Shown piece by piece: positions 12,210 through 20,939 of a stretch of DNA of 64,000 nucleotides. Where the stretch lies: assembly GCF_037176765.1 (NCBI RefSeq), contig NC_090025.1:167264822-167328821 (forward strand), read 5' to 3'. A program made the translations under genes and the position numbers. Under the pieces are notes generated by a model. It saw only the letters and a list, made by a program, of their open reading frames with translations, was not told the DNA's origin and ran no database searches. Every line of letters starts with the position of its first letter. The first letter of the stretch is position 1. Source of the stretch: Anolis sagrei. Its lineage: Eukaryota; Chordata; Lepidosauria; Squamata; Anolidae.

Positions 12210-12805
12210 GCTCAGGGCAGTTCCAGACAGCCCTTTAACCCAGGAGCAATCGTGTTTGATAAACGTAATTGCTCCCGGGTTAAAATTGACCCCCCACCCA
12301 GAAAGCATGTGCTTTGTAGGAGGGGAGTCCAGGTGCCCTCCCAGAACCTTCCAGAAGGACAGGGTCACAGCCCCCTCCCCCTCCCCAAACCTCTTTAAAA
12401 GTCTTTAAAAATAAAATAAGTTACCCAGACACTGTTAAACTGGTGCTGGAGCTCTCCTGGCACATAGGAATGACATGGCAGGGCAAGGGGGGGGGGGGAG
12501 GATCACTTCTGGTGTCCCCTTCTTCTGCTGTGTCATTCCTACACACCAGGAGAGCTCTGGCACCAGTTGAATGGTGGCAGCATAAGTTCTTTTATTTTTA
12601 GAGGCTTTTTAAAGGGGTTTGGGGAGGGAGTGGCGACTGGCTTGGGCTTCTTGGGCTCCAGGAGACAAAGAAATCCAAGACAGCTGTGTAGATGGGCACT
12701 GCTTTGTCCCAAAACCATTCGCTTTCTCGTGGGGTGTCGTTTGGACAGCTCATATAAGGAAGTGGAAGGGTGCATATTTTAGGGGCTGTCTGGATGAGCC
12801 CTCAA
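12210..12805. mobile_element. Large palindromic DNA transposon, copy 2
   Basis: The left end carries GGGCAGTTCCAGACAGCCC and the right end GGGGCTGTCTGGATGAGCCC. Inner inverted pairs include 'ggagctctcctgg' (12450s) against 'ccaggagagctc' (12540s). It shares the C-rich stretch before 'cctcttta' and the 'aataaaataagtta' stretch with copy 1 at 1.7-2.2 kb. A G run lies at 12490-12501. It has no coding capacity. Confidence 0.6.
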
Positions 12806-12818
12806 TTTATTGACATTA

Positions 12819-12918
12819 GAATAATAGAATCATGGAATCAAAGAGTTGGAAGAGACCTCGTGGACCATCCAGTCCAATCTTCTGCCAAGAAGTAGGGAAA
12901 TCACATTCAAAGCACATT
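12819..12918 (-). mobile_element. CR1 LINE 3' end, short
   Basis: It starts with the CR1 terminal octamer-like repeat in reverse (agaatcatggaatca), followed by 'gttggaagagacctcgtgga' and the tail sequence around 'ccaagaagtaggg'. This is a 3'-terminal fragment of about 100 bp. Confidence 0.85.
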
Positions 12919-13099
12919 GACACTGGTCAGATTTTGGGCAACCCCATGCTGACTGGAGTGATGAAAGATGGAGCCTAATTCATATGGAAGGAAATTGGTG
13001 AAAATTGATGCATCTCTATACACCGTCCATTTTGAAATCTCCCTATGCTTTACTGGTGGCATGGCTGGTGCTGTCATTAGGATGGGTAGAGCAAATGTG

Positions 13100-13101
13100 A
13101 C

Positions 13102-13139
<38 letters not shown>
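13100..13139. repeat. (CA)n microsatellite
   Basis: CACATA and CACA repeats (acacatacacatacacatac, then acacacacac). Confidence 0.85.
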
Positions 13140-13424
13140 CAGTATGGTCCCTGGCAATTCAACCTTTCAGAAAGAGGAGAAAGAAGTCAATGAGAGAAAA
13201 TGCATGAAAAAAACACTGTGCACCTATGTGTGGAAATCTTTACCATGAAAGGCTAAGCTGGCCACCTTTCTTTTGTTCTCCTTTCATCTACAGGAAAAGA
13301 CCTTGCTTACTATGGGACATTAACTGCTTGCTCCGGAAGGCTTTTAATGGGAAATGGTGTATTTTTTTTCTCATTGATTACATTTACATTGGTTGTAATT
13401 CAGTGTTGTTTTTACATCCAACAG

Positions 13425-13555
13425 CTTGTTTAATTGGGTTTATTTCCACTATTACAATTGATTTTTAGCTGTGTTCTTTTGTAACCTTTCTTGCAATGCT
13501 CCTGGGATCTGGTCTTTGAAGAAAAGTGGGATATTTAATCAATCAATTAGAACAA
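13425..13555 (+). mobile_element. Decayed LINE/SINE 3' tail
   Basis: A fading tail: 'ttgtaacctttcttgcaatg', 'ggtctttgaagaaaagtggg', then ATATTTAATCAATCAATT. The shape matches L2-type tails but is too worn for a firm family call. Confidence 0.35.
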
Positions 13556-13884
13556 CTTTTTGACAGTTGGTCATTATAAATCCTCCTACTTCTCTAATGT
13601 TTGGCTCAGTTAATCCTGTCTTGTTTCCAGATGTGCATAAAGGCAAAAAAAGAGCCATTTTGGTTCACTAGTGTAAGGCAGGATAGATGGACAGACACAT
13701 TTCTACTTCTCATTTAGCTTTCAGTTTAGATCAATTATATCCAAGCAAGTCACAATCTAATCAAGTTCTGAACAGAAACTAAGACCCCAATGCATAGTCC
13801 TACTCATAACAATATAAGTATGTGCAAAGTTAAACACAAAAGAATTAGGTTTTATCTTATAATGTACTTAGTTATATCATAATA

Positions 13885-14188
13885 AATTCACCTGAACATA
13901 AGGAAGAACTTCTTGTGAGAGCTGTTCAGCAGTGGAACTCTCTGCCCTGGAGTGTGGTGGACACTCTTTCCTTGGAGGCTTTTAAACAGATGCCGGGTGG
14001 CCATCTGTTGGAGGTATTTTGAATGCTATTTTTCTGCTTCTTGGCAGGGGGTTGGACTGGATGGCCCACCATCAATTGTACACCGCCACGAATCGCCCTA
14101 GGGCTGAGAGCGGCGGTTAATAAGTGCAAGTAATAAATAAATAAATAATAAGGTGTCTTCCAACTCAAGGATTCTATGATTCTATGAT
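13885..14188 (+). mobile_element. CR1 LINE 3' end with inserted L2-like tail
   Basis: Sense CR1 with 'gaacataaggaagaacttct', 'cagtggaactctctgccc', 'ggttggactggatggcc' and the terminal 'gattctatgattctatgat'. Between about 14077 and 14150 it is interrupted by a short L2-like tail (accgcca... gagagcggcggtt, then TAAATAAATAAA), after which the CR1 resumes at 'ggtgtcttccaactc'. Confidence 0.8.
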
Positions 14189-14468
14189 AATATAGGAAAC
14201 CAATAGATTGCAAGAAGCTCTCTCTCTATCTTTGTCTGTCTGTCTCTTTATTCCTCCTTTATTCCATGACGTGAATATGTATAACATTGCATTCCCCTTC
14301 AACTGCTCTGATTTAACAGGCACAATAGTGACTAATCCTCTGTCATTGTATGTTTTTACTCCTTTTAAAATGTTCTAGTTTTCTCCTCCTCTCACTTTCC
14401 TCCTTTATTTCAGTCATTGCAAGCTGAGTTCAAGATGCAAAAGTAGTTTGCACTCTATTAATTTAGGA

Positions 14469-15213
14469 ACACAATATGGAATTAATACAGTTTGATGCCA
14501 CTTTAACTGTCACAGTGCTATGGTATTGGATCCAGGGTGTTGTAATTTAGTGAGGCACTAGTGTTTCTTTGGTAGAGAAGGCTAAACAGTTTGTAAAGCT
14601 ACAGTGCACATGCTTCTATAGTATTGAGCAATAGCAGTTTAAATGCTGTCGACTGCTTTATTTATTTATTTATTTATTTATTTATTTGCGGTATTTGTAT
14701 ACCGCCTTTCTCAGCCCAAAGGCGACTCAAGGCAGTCGGCAACAATTTGATGCCCAACAGACATAAAATACAATTAAAACATTTAGCCTATAATATAAAA
14801 AACCATACAAAACTGCTAAAGTACAATAAAAACATAAATCATCAGCTTCTCTTTACTGAACTCATTTTCCAGTCACATCGTCCAGTTGTTCCGTAGTTCC
14901 ATATTTACCTGTTATGCTACGTTTGCTAAAGCTTGCTCGAAAAGCCAGGTTTTGATTTTTTACGAAATGTTAGGAGGGAAGGGGCTGATCTAATATCCCT
15001 AGGGAGGGCATTACACAGCCAAAGGGCCACCATTGAGAAGGCCCTGTCCCTCGTCCCCACAAGACGCATCTGCAAAGGGGGCGGGACCGAGAGCAGGGCC
15101 TCCCCAGATGATCTTAGAGTCCTAGATGGTTCATAAGGAGAGATACATTCAGACAGGTAAGCTGGGCTGGAACCGTTTAGGGCTTTCATTCTACAGTGTA
15201 GATCACTATTAGG
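14469..15213. mobile_element. MITE split by an L2 LINE
   Basis: The left part (gaattaatacagtttgatgc... cagtttaaatgctgtc) ends at 14655. The terminal piece 'ctacagtgtagatcac' is found after the L2 at about 15192. Joined in order they give the family's usual palindromic outline, also seen at 55.86-56.65 kb, so the L2 landed inside this element. Confidence 0.5.
14655..15191 (-). mobile_element. L2 LINE 3' end
   Basis: It starts at the reversed (TTTA)n tail and 'gcggtatttgtataccgcc', and carries L2 reverse transcriptase C-terminal sequence on the minus strand (ALNGSSPAYLSECISPYEPS, then LLSVPPPLQMRLVGTRDRAF, then ALWLCNALPRDIRSAPSLL). It is 5'-truncated. Confidence 0.85.
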
Positions 15214-15350
15214 AGGAGGAAAGGAGAGAGCAGAATCTTGCGCTTCCCTGTAGGCTTAGGCAAAAGAAAACTGGTGCAGCCCTGATTCCTCATTAACAAC
15301 TCTTGCCATCTTGACCACATGCTGATATTACTTGGCCACATGTGTCCCAA

Positions 15351-16010
15351 TGTTGTTGTTGTTTATTCATTCAGTCGCTTTCGACTCTTCGTAACCTCAT
15401 GGACCAGTTCATGCCAGAGCTCCCTGTTGGCCATCACCTCCCCCCCCCCCCCCCAGCTTCTTCAGAGTCAAGCCAGTCCCTTCAAGGATACCATCCATCC
15501 ATCCATCTTACCCTTGGTCGGCCCCTCTTCCTTTTTCCTCCCATTTTCCCCAGCATCATTGTCTTCTCTAAGCTTTCTTGTCTTCTCATGATGTGGCCAA
15601 AGTTCTTCATCTTTGCCTCTAATATCCTTCTCTCCAGTGAGCAGCCAGGCATTATTTCCTGAAGTACAGCATGGTTTTATCTTCTTGCGATCCAAGGCAC
15701 TTTCAGAATTTTCTTCCAGCACTATAGTTCAAAAGCATCTATCTTTCTTTGCTCAGCTTTCCTTATGGTCCAGCTCTTACATCCCTAAGTTAAGGATACC
15801 ATCCATCCATCTTGCCAACCAAGGACAAGATGGATGGATGGTATCCTTGAAGTCCACAGGGTGATGTCTCTACTTTTCACTATTTTATTGAGATTGGTCA
15901 TTGCTCTCCTCCCAAAAAGTAAACGTCTTCTGATTTCCTGGCTTGAGTTTGCATCTGCAGTAATCTTTGCACCTAGAAATACAATGTTCATTTGTGAAAT
16001 GCTGGAGGGT
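15351..16010 (-). mobile_element. BovB (RTE) LINE 3' end, antisense
   Basis: The reverse of the 6.4-kb copy: 'tttattcattcagtcgcttt', 'ctcatggaccagttcatg', 'gagattggtcattgctctc' and 'tcccaaaaagtaaacgtct'. A C run of about 14 lies at 15440-15453. A short inverted duplication lies at about 15789-15858 (see findings). The copy is broken. Confidence 0.8.
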
Positions 16011-18430
16011 GTGGTATTGAAAGCACAGTTCTGCCCTTAAGGTAACAGATTTGGGATGCTAAGGCTTGCATGTTTTATGACTGAAGAGTAAAGGAAACAG
16101 TTGTTCAGCAGTGGCATGGGGGTACTTAGCATTTTACCTCCTGAAAAGTCTGAGGTTGTTTGCTGCTGTGCCAAGGCAAATGCATTTCTTTTCTGTATAA
16201 TGGGTTGCTCAGAAAATATATTGTGAGCTGAAGGGCAAAAGTTAATGTACTTATTTTAGCTGCATGTAATTGAGAACAACTGATTGCACTTAATTAAAAA
16301 CTTTTCTCAACAGCCTTTTTCTTCTGAGATGAAAAACCCAAGCTGCCCCTTGGTAAACTTAGAAAAAAATGAACTTAAAAATAATTTGAAGTGTTAGGGA
16401 AACAAAAGTAATGAGTTTCCTTTCATTTGTATTCTTTTCCATTACATTTTTAGCATTGCTACCATCTCATGTGCATTTTTATAAAGGGCAAGAAAGAGAA
16501 TGGAATCAATTTCGCACTTAAAACTGCTTTTCATATTGCATTTTGTAGTTGGATACAGACACCACTGAGTAATACAATTGAAGGGATGTGCCAGTAGCAA
16601 AGGGCTTTTGCATTTAAATCAACACATTGCCCTTTAAAGTACCTGAAAGAGAATTTCACTTTTTTCAATTGCTAATAATTTTACATGCTATTCTTTTTCT
16701 GATCTTCAGTGTCAGAGTGGGAACAGACATGCTGATAAGAGGGAGATCTCTGTGCGTCAGGGATTAAGAAGGGATGAACAAGCCACGCGATAAAGCAGAC
16801 ACAGACGGCCCACACATTATCTGCCTCACCCTGCTCTGAAATGGCTGCAGCTTTGGACTCATGCTTGGAAAGTTTTCCATTTCCTCTTAGTGTCAGAGAT
16901 GAGGCTGCTAATTCAAAGAAGGATCCAGCAGTCTTTTCCTTCACAAAGGAAACAACTTCTCATCTTATTAGGGAAATAAAAATTCTAGATGTAGGGGATT
17001 GAGGACATCATTTCAGGGCTATGGGGAGGAAATTAGTCTAAAAGTTGAGACTAATCCCACCAATCATTCTAGCTGGAAAATCATTCTAGATATAGAAACT
17101 ATTCTAATGTGGTGGACAACATGTGCTCCATGAAGCTGTGCATTTTTGCACATTCCAGATCCTCATAAAGTCAACTTTTTCCATTTTGTTTGACCAAGAA
17201 CTGGGAATTAACAACACTGTAGATGTGCATCTAAAGCCCTCTCCAAAGGGCTTACTGCCTCAGTATTTGGTGGAATAACTTTTGCCATTTTGGTCACGCA
17301 TATTCTGGTTTTCATCAGGGAAACGCTGCAGAGTATTCAGGTTTTAAAATGGTCCCCAAATACTGTTACTTATCCCATAATTGAGTCAAGGCTTTATTGG
17401 ATTCCCTTTTATATGCAGTGCTCCCTGCAATGAATCACTTATTCTGATCTCATTGTGGTACTGAGCCATTGTTGTGTCATGTTTTCTGGTTTTATGTTTC
17501 TCTGCATCCAACTTAGGGAGAGTTTAAAATACATTAAGTCCATTTTCTCCTAAGTGCTGCTGATCTCATAATGTGAAAGGTATATTTTTGGGAAACCACG
17601 GGGTACCATTCACAAATGGGTTGCCTGTTCAGCCCTGTTTGTGAGAACACATTTATTTCTCACACATAGTACTAGAAGGATCTCTCTGGGTACAGCTCAG
17701 CTGCATACATTAGCTGCCAGACAATAGCAGTCATTTGCAAGCCTTACACATACTTATGTAACTTTCCCCACCATATAATCAACGTATTTTGTAATGCCAA
17801 AAGATGTCAATCATCCTGCCAGTAATTGTCAGTATCCTTTGCCAACACATCATGCTGCTAAAATTTATAAGAAATTCTGAAGAATGTTATAGTCTCTTTC
17901 CCCCAGTCATTGCCACCACTGTGTTAACAGACTTAACAAATAAGTACACTTTTTTCAGGGACAGAGAACTAAAAAGTCAAATGGATGAATTGTGCATGTG
18001 CCTATAAACGTGTCTATAAAGTGTACATGTGCATGTTCTGGGGAAGGTTTGTTGAATGACTGTGAGAAAAGACTAAGGAAAATCCTTAGAAGGAAAGCCT
18101 CATTTGGTAAAGAGCCATTTTAATCTAACTTCAGAATTTTGCATCAGCCAGCAGATAGTTCTAGATACTTCAAAGCTGGCATGATATCTCATCATCTTGG
18201 TGATGTCAAATGTGTGAATACATATCGCATGTCTGCATTTTCCTTTAATGATAGTAGCAGGGCAATAGTTGTGATGGTGGAGCAGAATTAGAAATGAGAC
18301 GTGTTGTGGGAGAACATTAGTTCACAGACCTACCTAGCCCAGTATTGTGTTTATAGAGTGACCAATTTGTAGTCTTGTAAGAAGCAGAGCATGAGTTATG
18401 ACATCACTGAATCATGGAAGGGGCCCCATC
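16011..18430. other. Longest repeat-free intergenic stretch
   Basis: About 2.4 kb without an interspersed repeat or microsatellite that I can recognise, in a window that is otherwise densely populated. No coding exon was recognised. Freedom from insertions can mark conserved regulatory DNA, but conservation cannot be judged from one sequence. Confidence 0.4.
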
Positions 18431-18656
18431 AGTACAGGATACTGATCAGTGCAGGATCTTAGCAAAAGCATTCCCAGTTGTTCAGCCTCTTTACAAAGAA
18501 ACTCAGAGAAGACAATACTACACTTTTAGGCAATTGGTTACATTGTTGCACTGCTCATACTGTCAAGAAGTTCTTTCCAATGTTCAATCAAAATCTACTC
18601 TCCTGTCATTTCAACCCATTATACCTAGCTATGCCCTCTGGAACAGCACACAAAAC

Positions 18657-19728
18657 ATTTATTTATTTATTTACTTAACTTACTTACTTACTATACTTGT
18701 ATAGCACCCCTCTCAGCTCGGAGGCGATTCGAGGCAGTTTACATTTGGCAATCAATGCCTCACAAGATAAAATACAGTCAAAAACAATTACATATAATAT
18801 AAACTGTATAAAAACAATAAACAATTAAAACCATAAAGTACAGTTCTCCGCATCTCATCATTAAAATCATTTTCCATCACATCGTCCTGTCATTCCATGA
18901 GTCTCAATTAATCAGTTATACTGTGTCTGCAAATGCCTGCTCAAACAGTCAGGTCTTAACTCTCTTTTGAAATGTCAGGAGGGAAGGGGCCGATCTAATG
19001 CCCCTAAGGAGGGCGTTCCATAGCTGGGGGGCCACCGCTGAGAAGGCCCTGTTTCTCGTTCCTGCCAATCAGATCTGCAAAGAAGGAGGGACCGAGAGCA
19101 GGGCCTCTCCAGACGATCTTAAACACCTAGATGGTTCATAAGAAGAGATGCGTTCAGACAGGTAAACTGGGGCAGAACCGTTTAGGGCTTTAAAGGCAAA
19201 AGCCAGCACTTTGAATTGTGCCCAGTAGCCAACTGGCAGCCAGTGGAACTGGCGCAACAGAGGAGTTGTGTGCTCCCTGAGTGCCACTCCTGTTAACAAC
19301 TTGGCTGCTGTCCGTTGGACCAATTGAAGCTTCCGAACAGTCTTCAAAGGCAGCCCCACGTAGAGAGCATTGCCTATACGGGTTGTAACCAAAGCGTGGA
19401 CTATCATGGCCAAGTCAGACTTCCCAAGTACGGGCCCAGCTGGTGCACAAGTTTTAACTGTGCAAATGCTCCCCTGGTCACCGCTGAAGCCTGGGGTTCC
19501 AAGCTCAGCGATGAGTCCAGGATCACACCAAAGCTGCGAACCTGCATCTTCAGGGGGAGTGTAACCCAGTCCAACACAGACTGTAACCCTATGCCCTGTT
19601 CAGCCTTTTGACTGACCAGGAGTACCTCTGTCTTGTCTGGATTCAATTTCAATTTGTTCACCCTCATCCAGTCCAACACAGCGGCCAAGCACCGGTTCAG
19701 GATCTGGACAGCCTTCTTAGTATTCATT
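18657..19728 (-). mobile_element. L2 LINE, longest copy
   Basis: From a reversed (TTTA)n/(ACTT)n tail it runs about 1.07 kb into the reverse transcriptase. Minus-strand pieces in order are WMRVNKLKLNPDKTEVLLVS, FGVILDSSLSLEPQASAVTR, FAQLKLVHQLGPYL, LYVGLPLKTVRKLQLVQRTA, HWLPVGYWAQFKVLAFAFKA and YLSERISSYEPSR. The frame is split into several pieces. It is 5'-truncated and lies inside the old CR1. Confidence 0.88.
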
Positions 19729-20097
19729 TAAGGAGTGCAATCAGGCACCCCTCAGCCTTCTCTTCAACAGTCTGAACATGTCCAGCTTCTTTAACCTTTC
19801 TGTATATGTTTGGTTCTCCATAGCTCCAATCATCCTTGTTGCCTTTCTATGACTGTGTTCCAAAATAACTACATTCTTCTTAAAATGGGGTGGCCTGAAC
19901 TGAACTAACAGTTTGTATATTACAATATTCAACAAACGACAAAATTAAATGGTATAGGCATAACCCAGTATATAATGAACAACAACCAGTTGTTTACATA
20001 TTACACATACATAACATAAAGAGTCTTTCTTGGTGTAAAACCAACTTCTCTTCAGGGCATAGGATCCCTTGCTTTAGAAAATTTTTCGGATATCCAC

Positions 20098-20137
20098 ATC
20101 CACGACCGGTTTCGACTAGAGTCTTCCTCAGGTGGAT
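20098..20137 (-). ncRNA. Hammerhead-like ribozyme motif, left arm
   Basis: The minus strand reads the same 40 nt as the right-arm motif: stem I ATCCAC, core CTGAGGA, an extra A, a small stem II, GAAA, CCGG, TC, then GTGGAT closing stem I. Identity between the two arms is complete over these 40 nt. Confidence 0.5.
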
Positions 20138-20300
20138 ATATGAGACATCAAGTTCTTCACAATAGTTCTTCACATACAAATGTTTATCCCCCTTTGAGAC
20201 ATACTCTAGCCACCTTTGTATTTTCCCTATAGATCCACTGTCCCATTGTATAAAACACCCGAGGAGGGATTACTATTGTGAAGAACTTGATGTCTCATAT

Positions 20301-20340
20301 ATCCACCTGAGGAAGACTCTAGTCGAAACCGGTCGTGGAT
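20301..20340 (+). ncRNA. Hammerhead-like ribozyme motif, right arm
   Basis: Stem I is ATCCAC (20301-20306) with GTGGAT (20335-20340), 6 perfect pairs directly beside the core. CTGAGGA (20307-20313) fits the CUGANGA box. GACT...AGTC (20315-20324) gives stem II, GAAA is at 20325-20328, CCGG at 20329-20332 would be an almost loopless stem III, and TC at 20333-20334 would be the cleavage dinucleotide. One extra A (20314) lies between the core and stem II and departs from the consensus. The self-complementary ACCGGT suggests that stem III could form only between two molecules. Hammerheads are known from Penelope-like elements; activity here is inference. Confidence 0.5.
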
Positions 20341-20360
20341 GTGGATATCCGAAAAATTTT

Positions 20361-20575
20361 CTAAAGCAAGGGATCCTATGCCCTGAAGAGAAGTTGGTTT
20401 TACACCAAGAAAGACTCTTTACATTACGCTTACTCTAAAGCAAGGGATCTTATGCCCTGAAGAGAAGTTGGTTTTACACCAAGAAAGACTCTTTACATTA
20501 CGCTTACTCTAAAGCAAGGGATCTTATGCCCTGAAGACAAGTTGTCTTTACACCAAAAGACTCTTTATGTTATGT
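20361..20575 (+). repeat. 74-bp tandem repeat, three units
   Basis: Units start with CTAAAGCAAGGGATC at 20361, 20435 and 20509, a period of exactly 74 bp. The first two are almost identical and the third is diverged and runs into the rest of the arm. Confidence 0.85.
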
Positions 20576-20939
20576 ATGTGTAATATGTAAACAACTGGTT
20601 GTTGTTCATTGTATACTGGGTTATGCCTATACCATTTAATTTTGTCGTTTGTTGAATATTGTAATATACAAACTGTTAGGCAATATTGACCGTTGTCATT
20701 TATGTACCACAACTTTTAGTGGATTTGTGTTTTTTGTATTGGTGGGAATCCATTGTCTTCTTGTGGCCTGAACTGAACACAGAGCTCAAGATGATGCCTG
20801 TCCTAGTAGGATTATTACTTCCCTCAAACTGGAAACTATGTTCCTACTAATGTAGACTAAAACAGTATTCATCTTCTTGCAACATCACACTGCTGGGTCA
20901 TGTTATTCAGCAACTGACAGACAAAAGCATAATCCTCTG

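Larger units (their letters stand above)
19906..20762. mobile_element. Inverted-repeat element with hammerhead-like arms
   Basis: The element is bounded by a perfect 16-bp target duplication, GTGGCCTGAACTGAAC, at 19890-19905 and 20763-20778. The left arm (about 19906-20190) and right arm (about 20270-20690) are inverted copies: taacagtttgtatattac opens the left arm and its inverse closes the right arm. The right arm also has a tandem array of 74-bp units at 20361-20570. A unique tail of about 70 bp (20693-20762) follows the right arm. The spacer is about 20191-20269. No coding frame is seen. The layout, a partial inverted copy plus tandem units plus ribozyme-like core, most resembles the pseudo-LTR parts of Penelope-like elements, but family identity is inferred. 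Confidence 0.6.
18440..20930 (-). mobile_element. Old CR1 LINE split by two later insertions
   Basis: Three antisense CR1 pieces lie in consistent order. They are about 18440-18656 (caattggttacattgttgca, gtcaagaagttctttccaat), 19729-19905 (cccctcagccttctcttcaa, gaacatgtccagcttcttta) and 20763-20930 (cctgaactgaacacagagct, caagatgatgcctg). They are separated by an L2 (18657-19728) and by the 857-bp element (19906-20762). Divergence from the other CR1 copies indicates an older family. Confidence 0.7.

Noticed and set aside
13926-14213. 95-residue frame as a gene
   Set aside because: It reads the reverse of a CR1 end with an inserted L2-like tail.
20361-20575. CRISPR-like array
   Set aside because: The 74-bp units are contiguous without spacers and are part of a transposon arm in a vertebrate genome.
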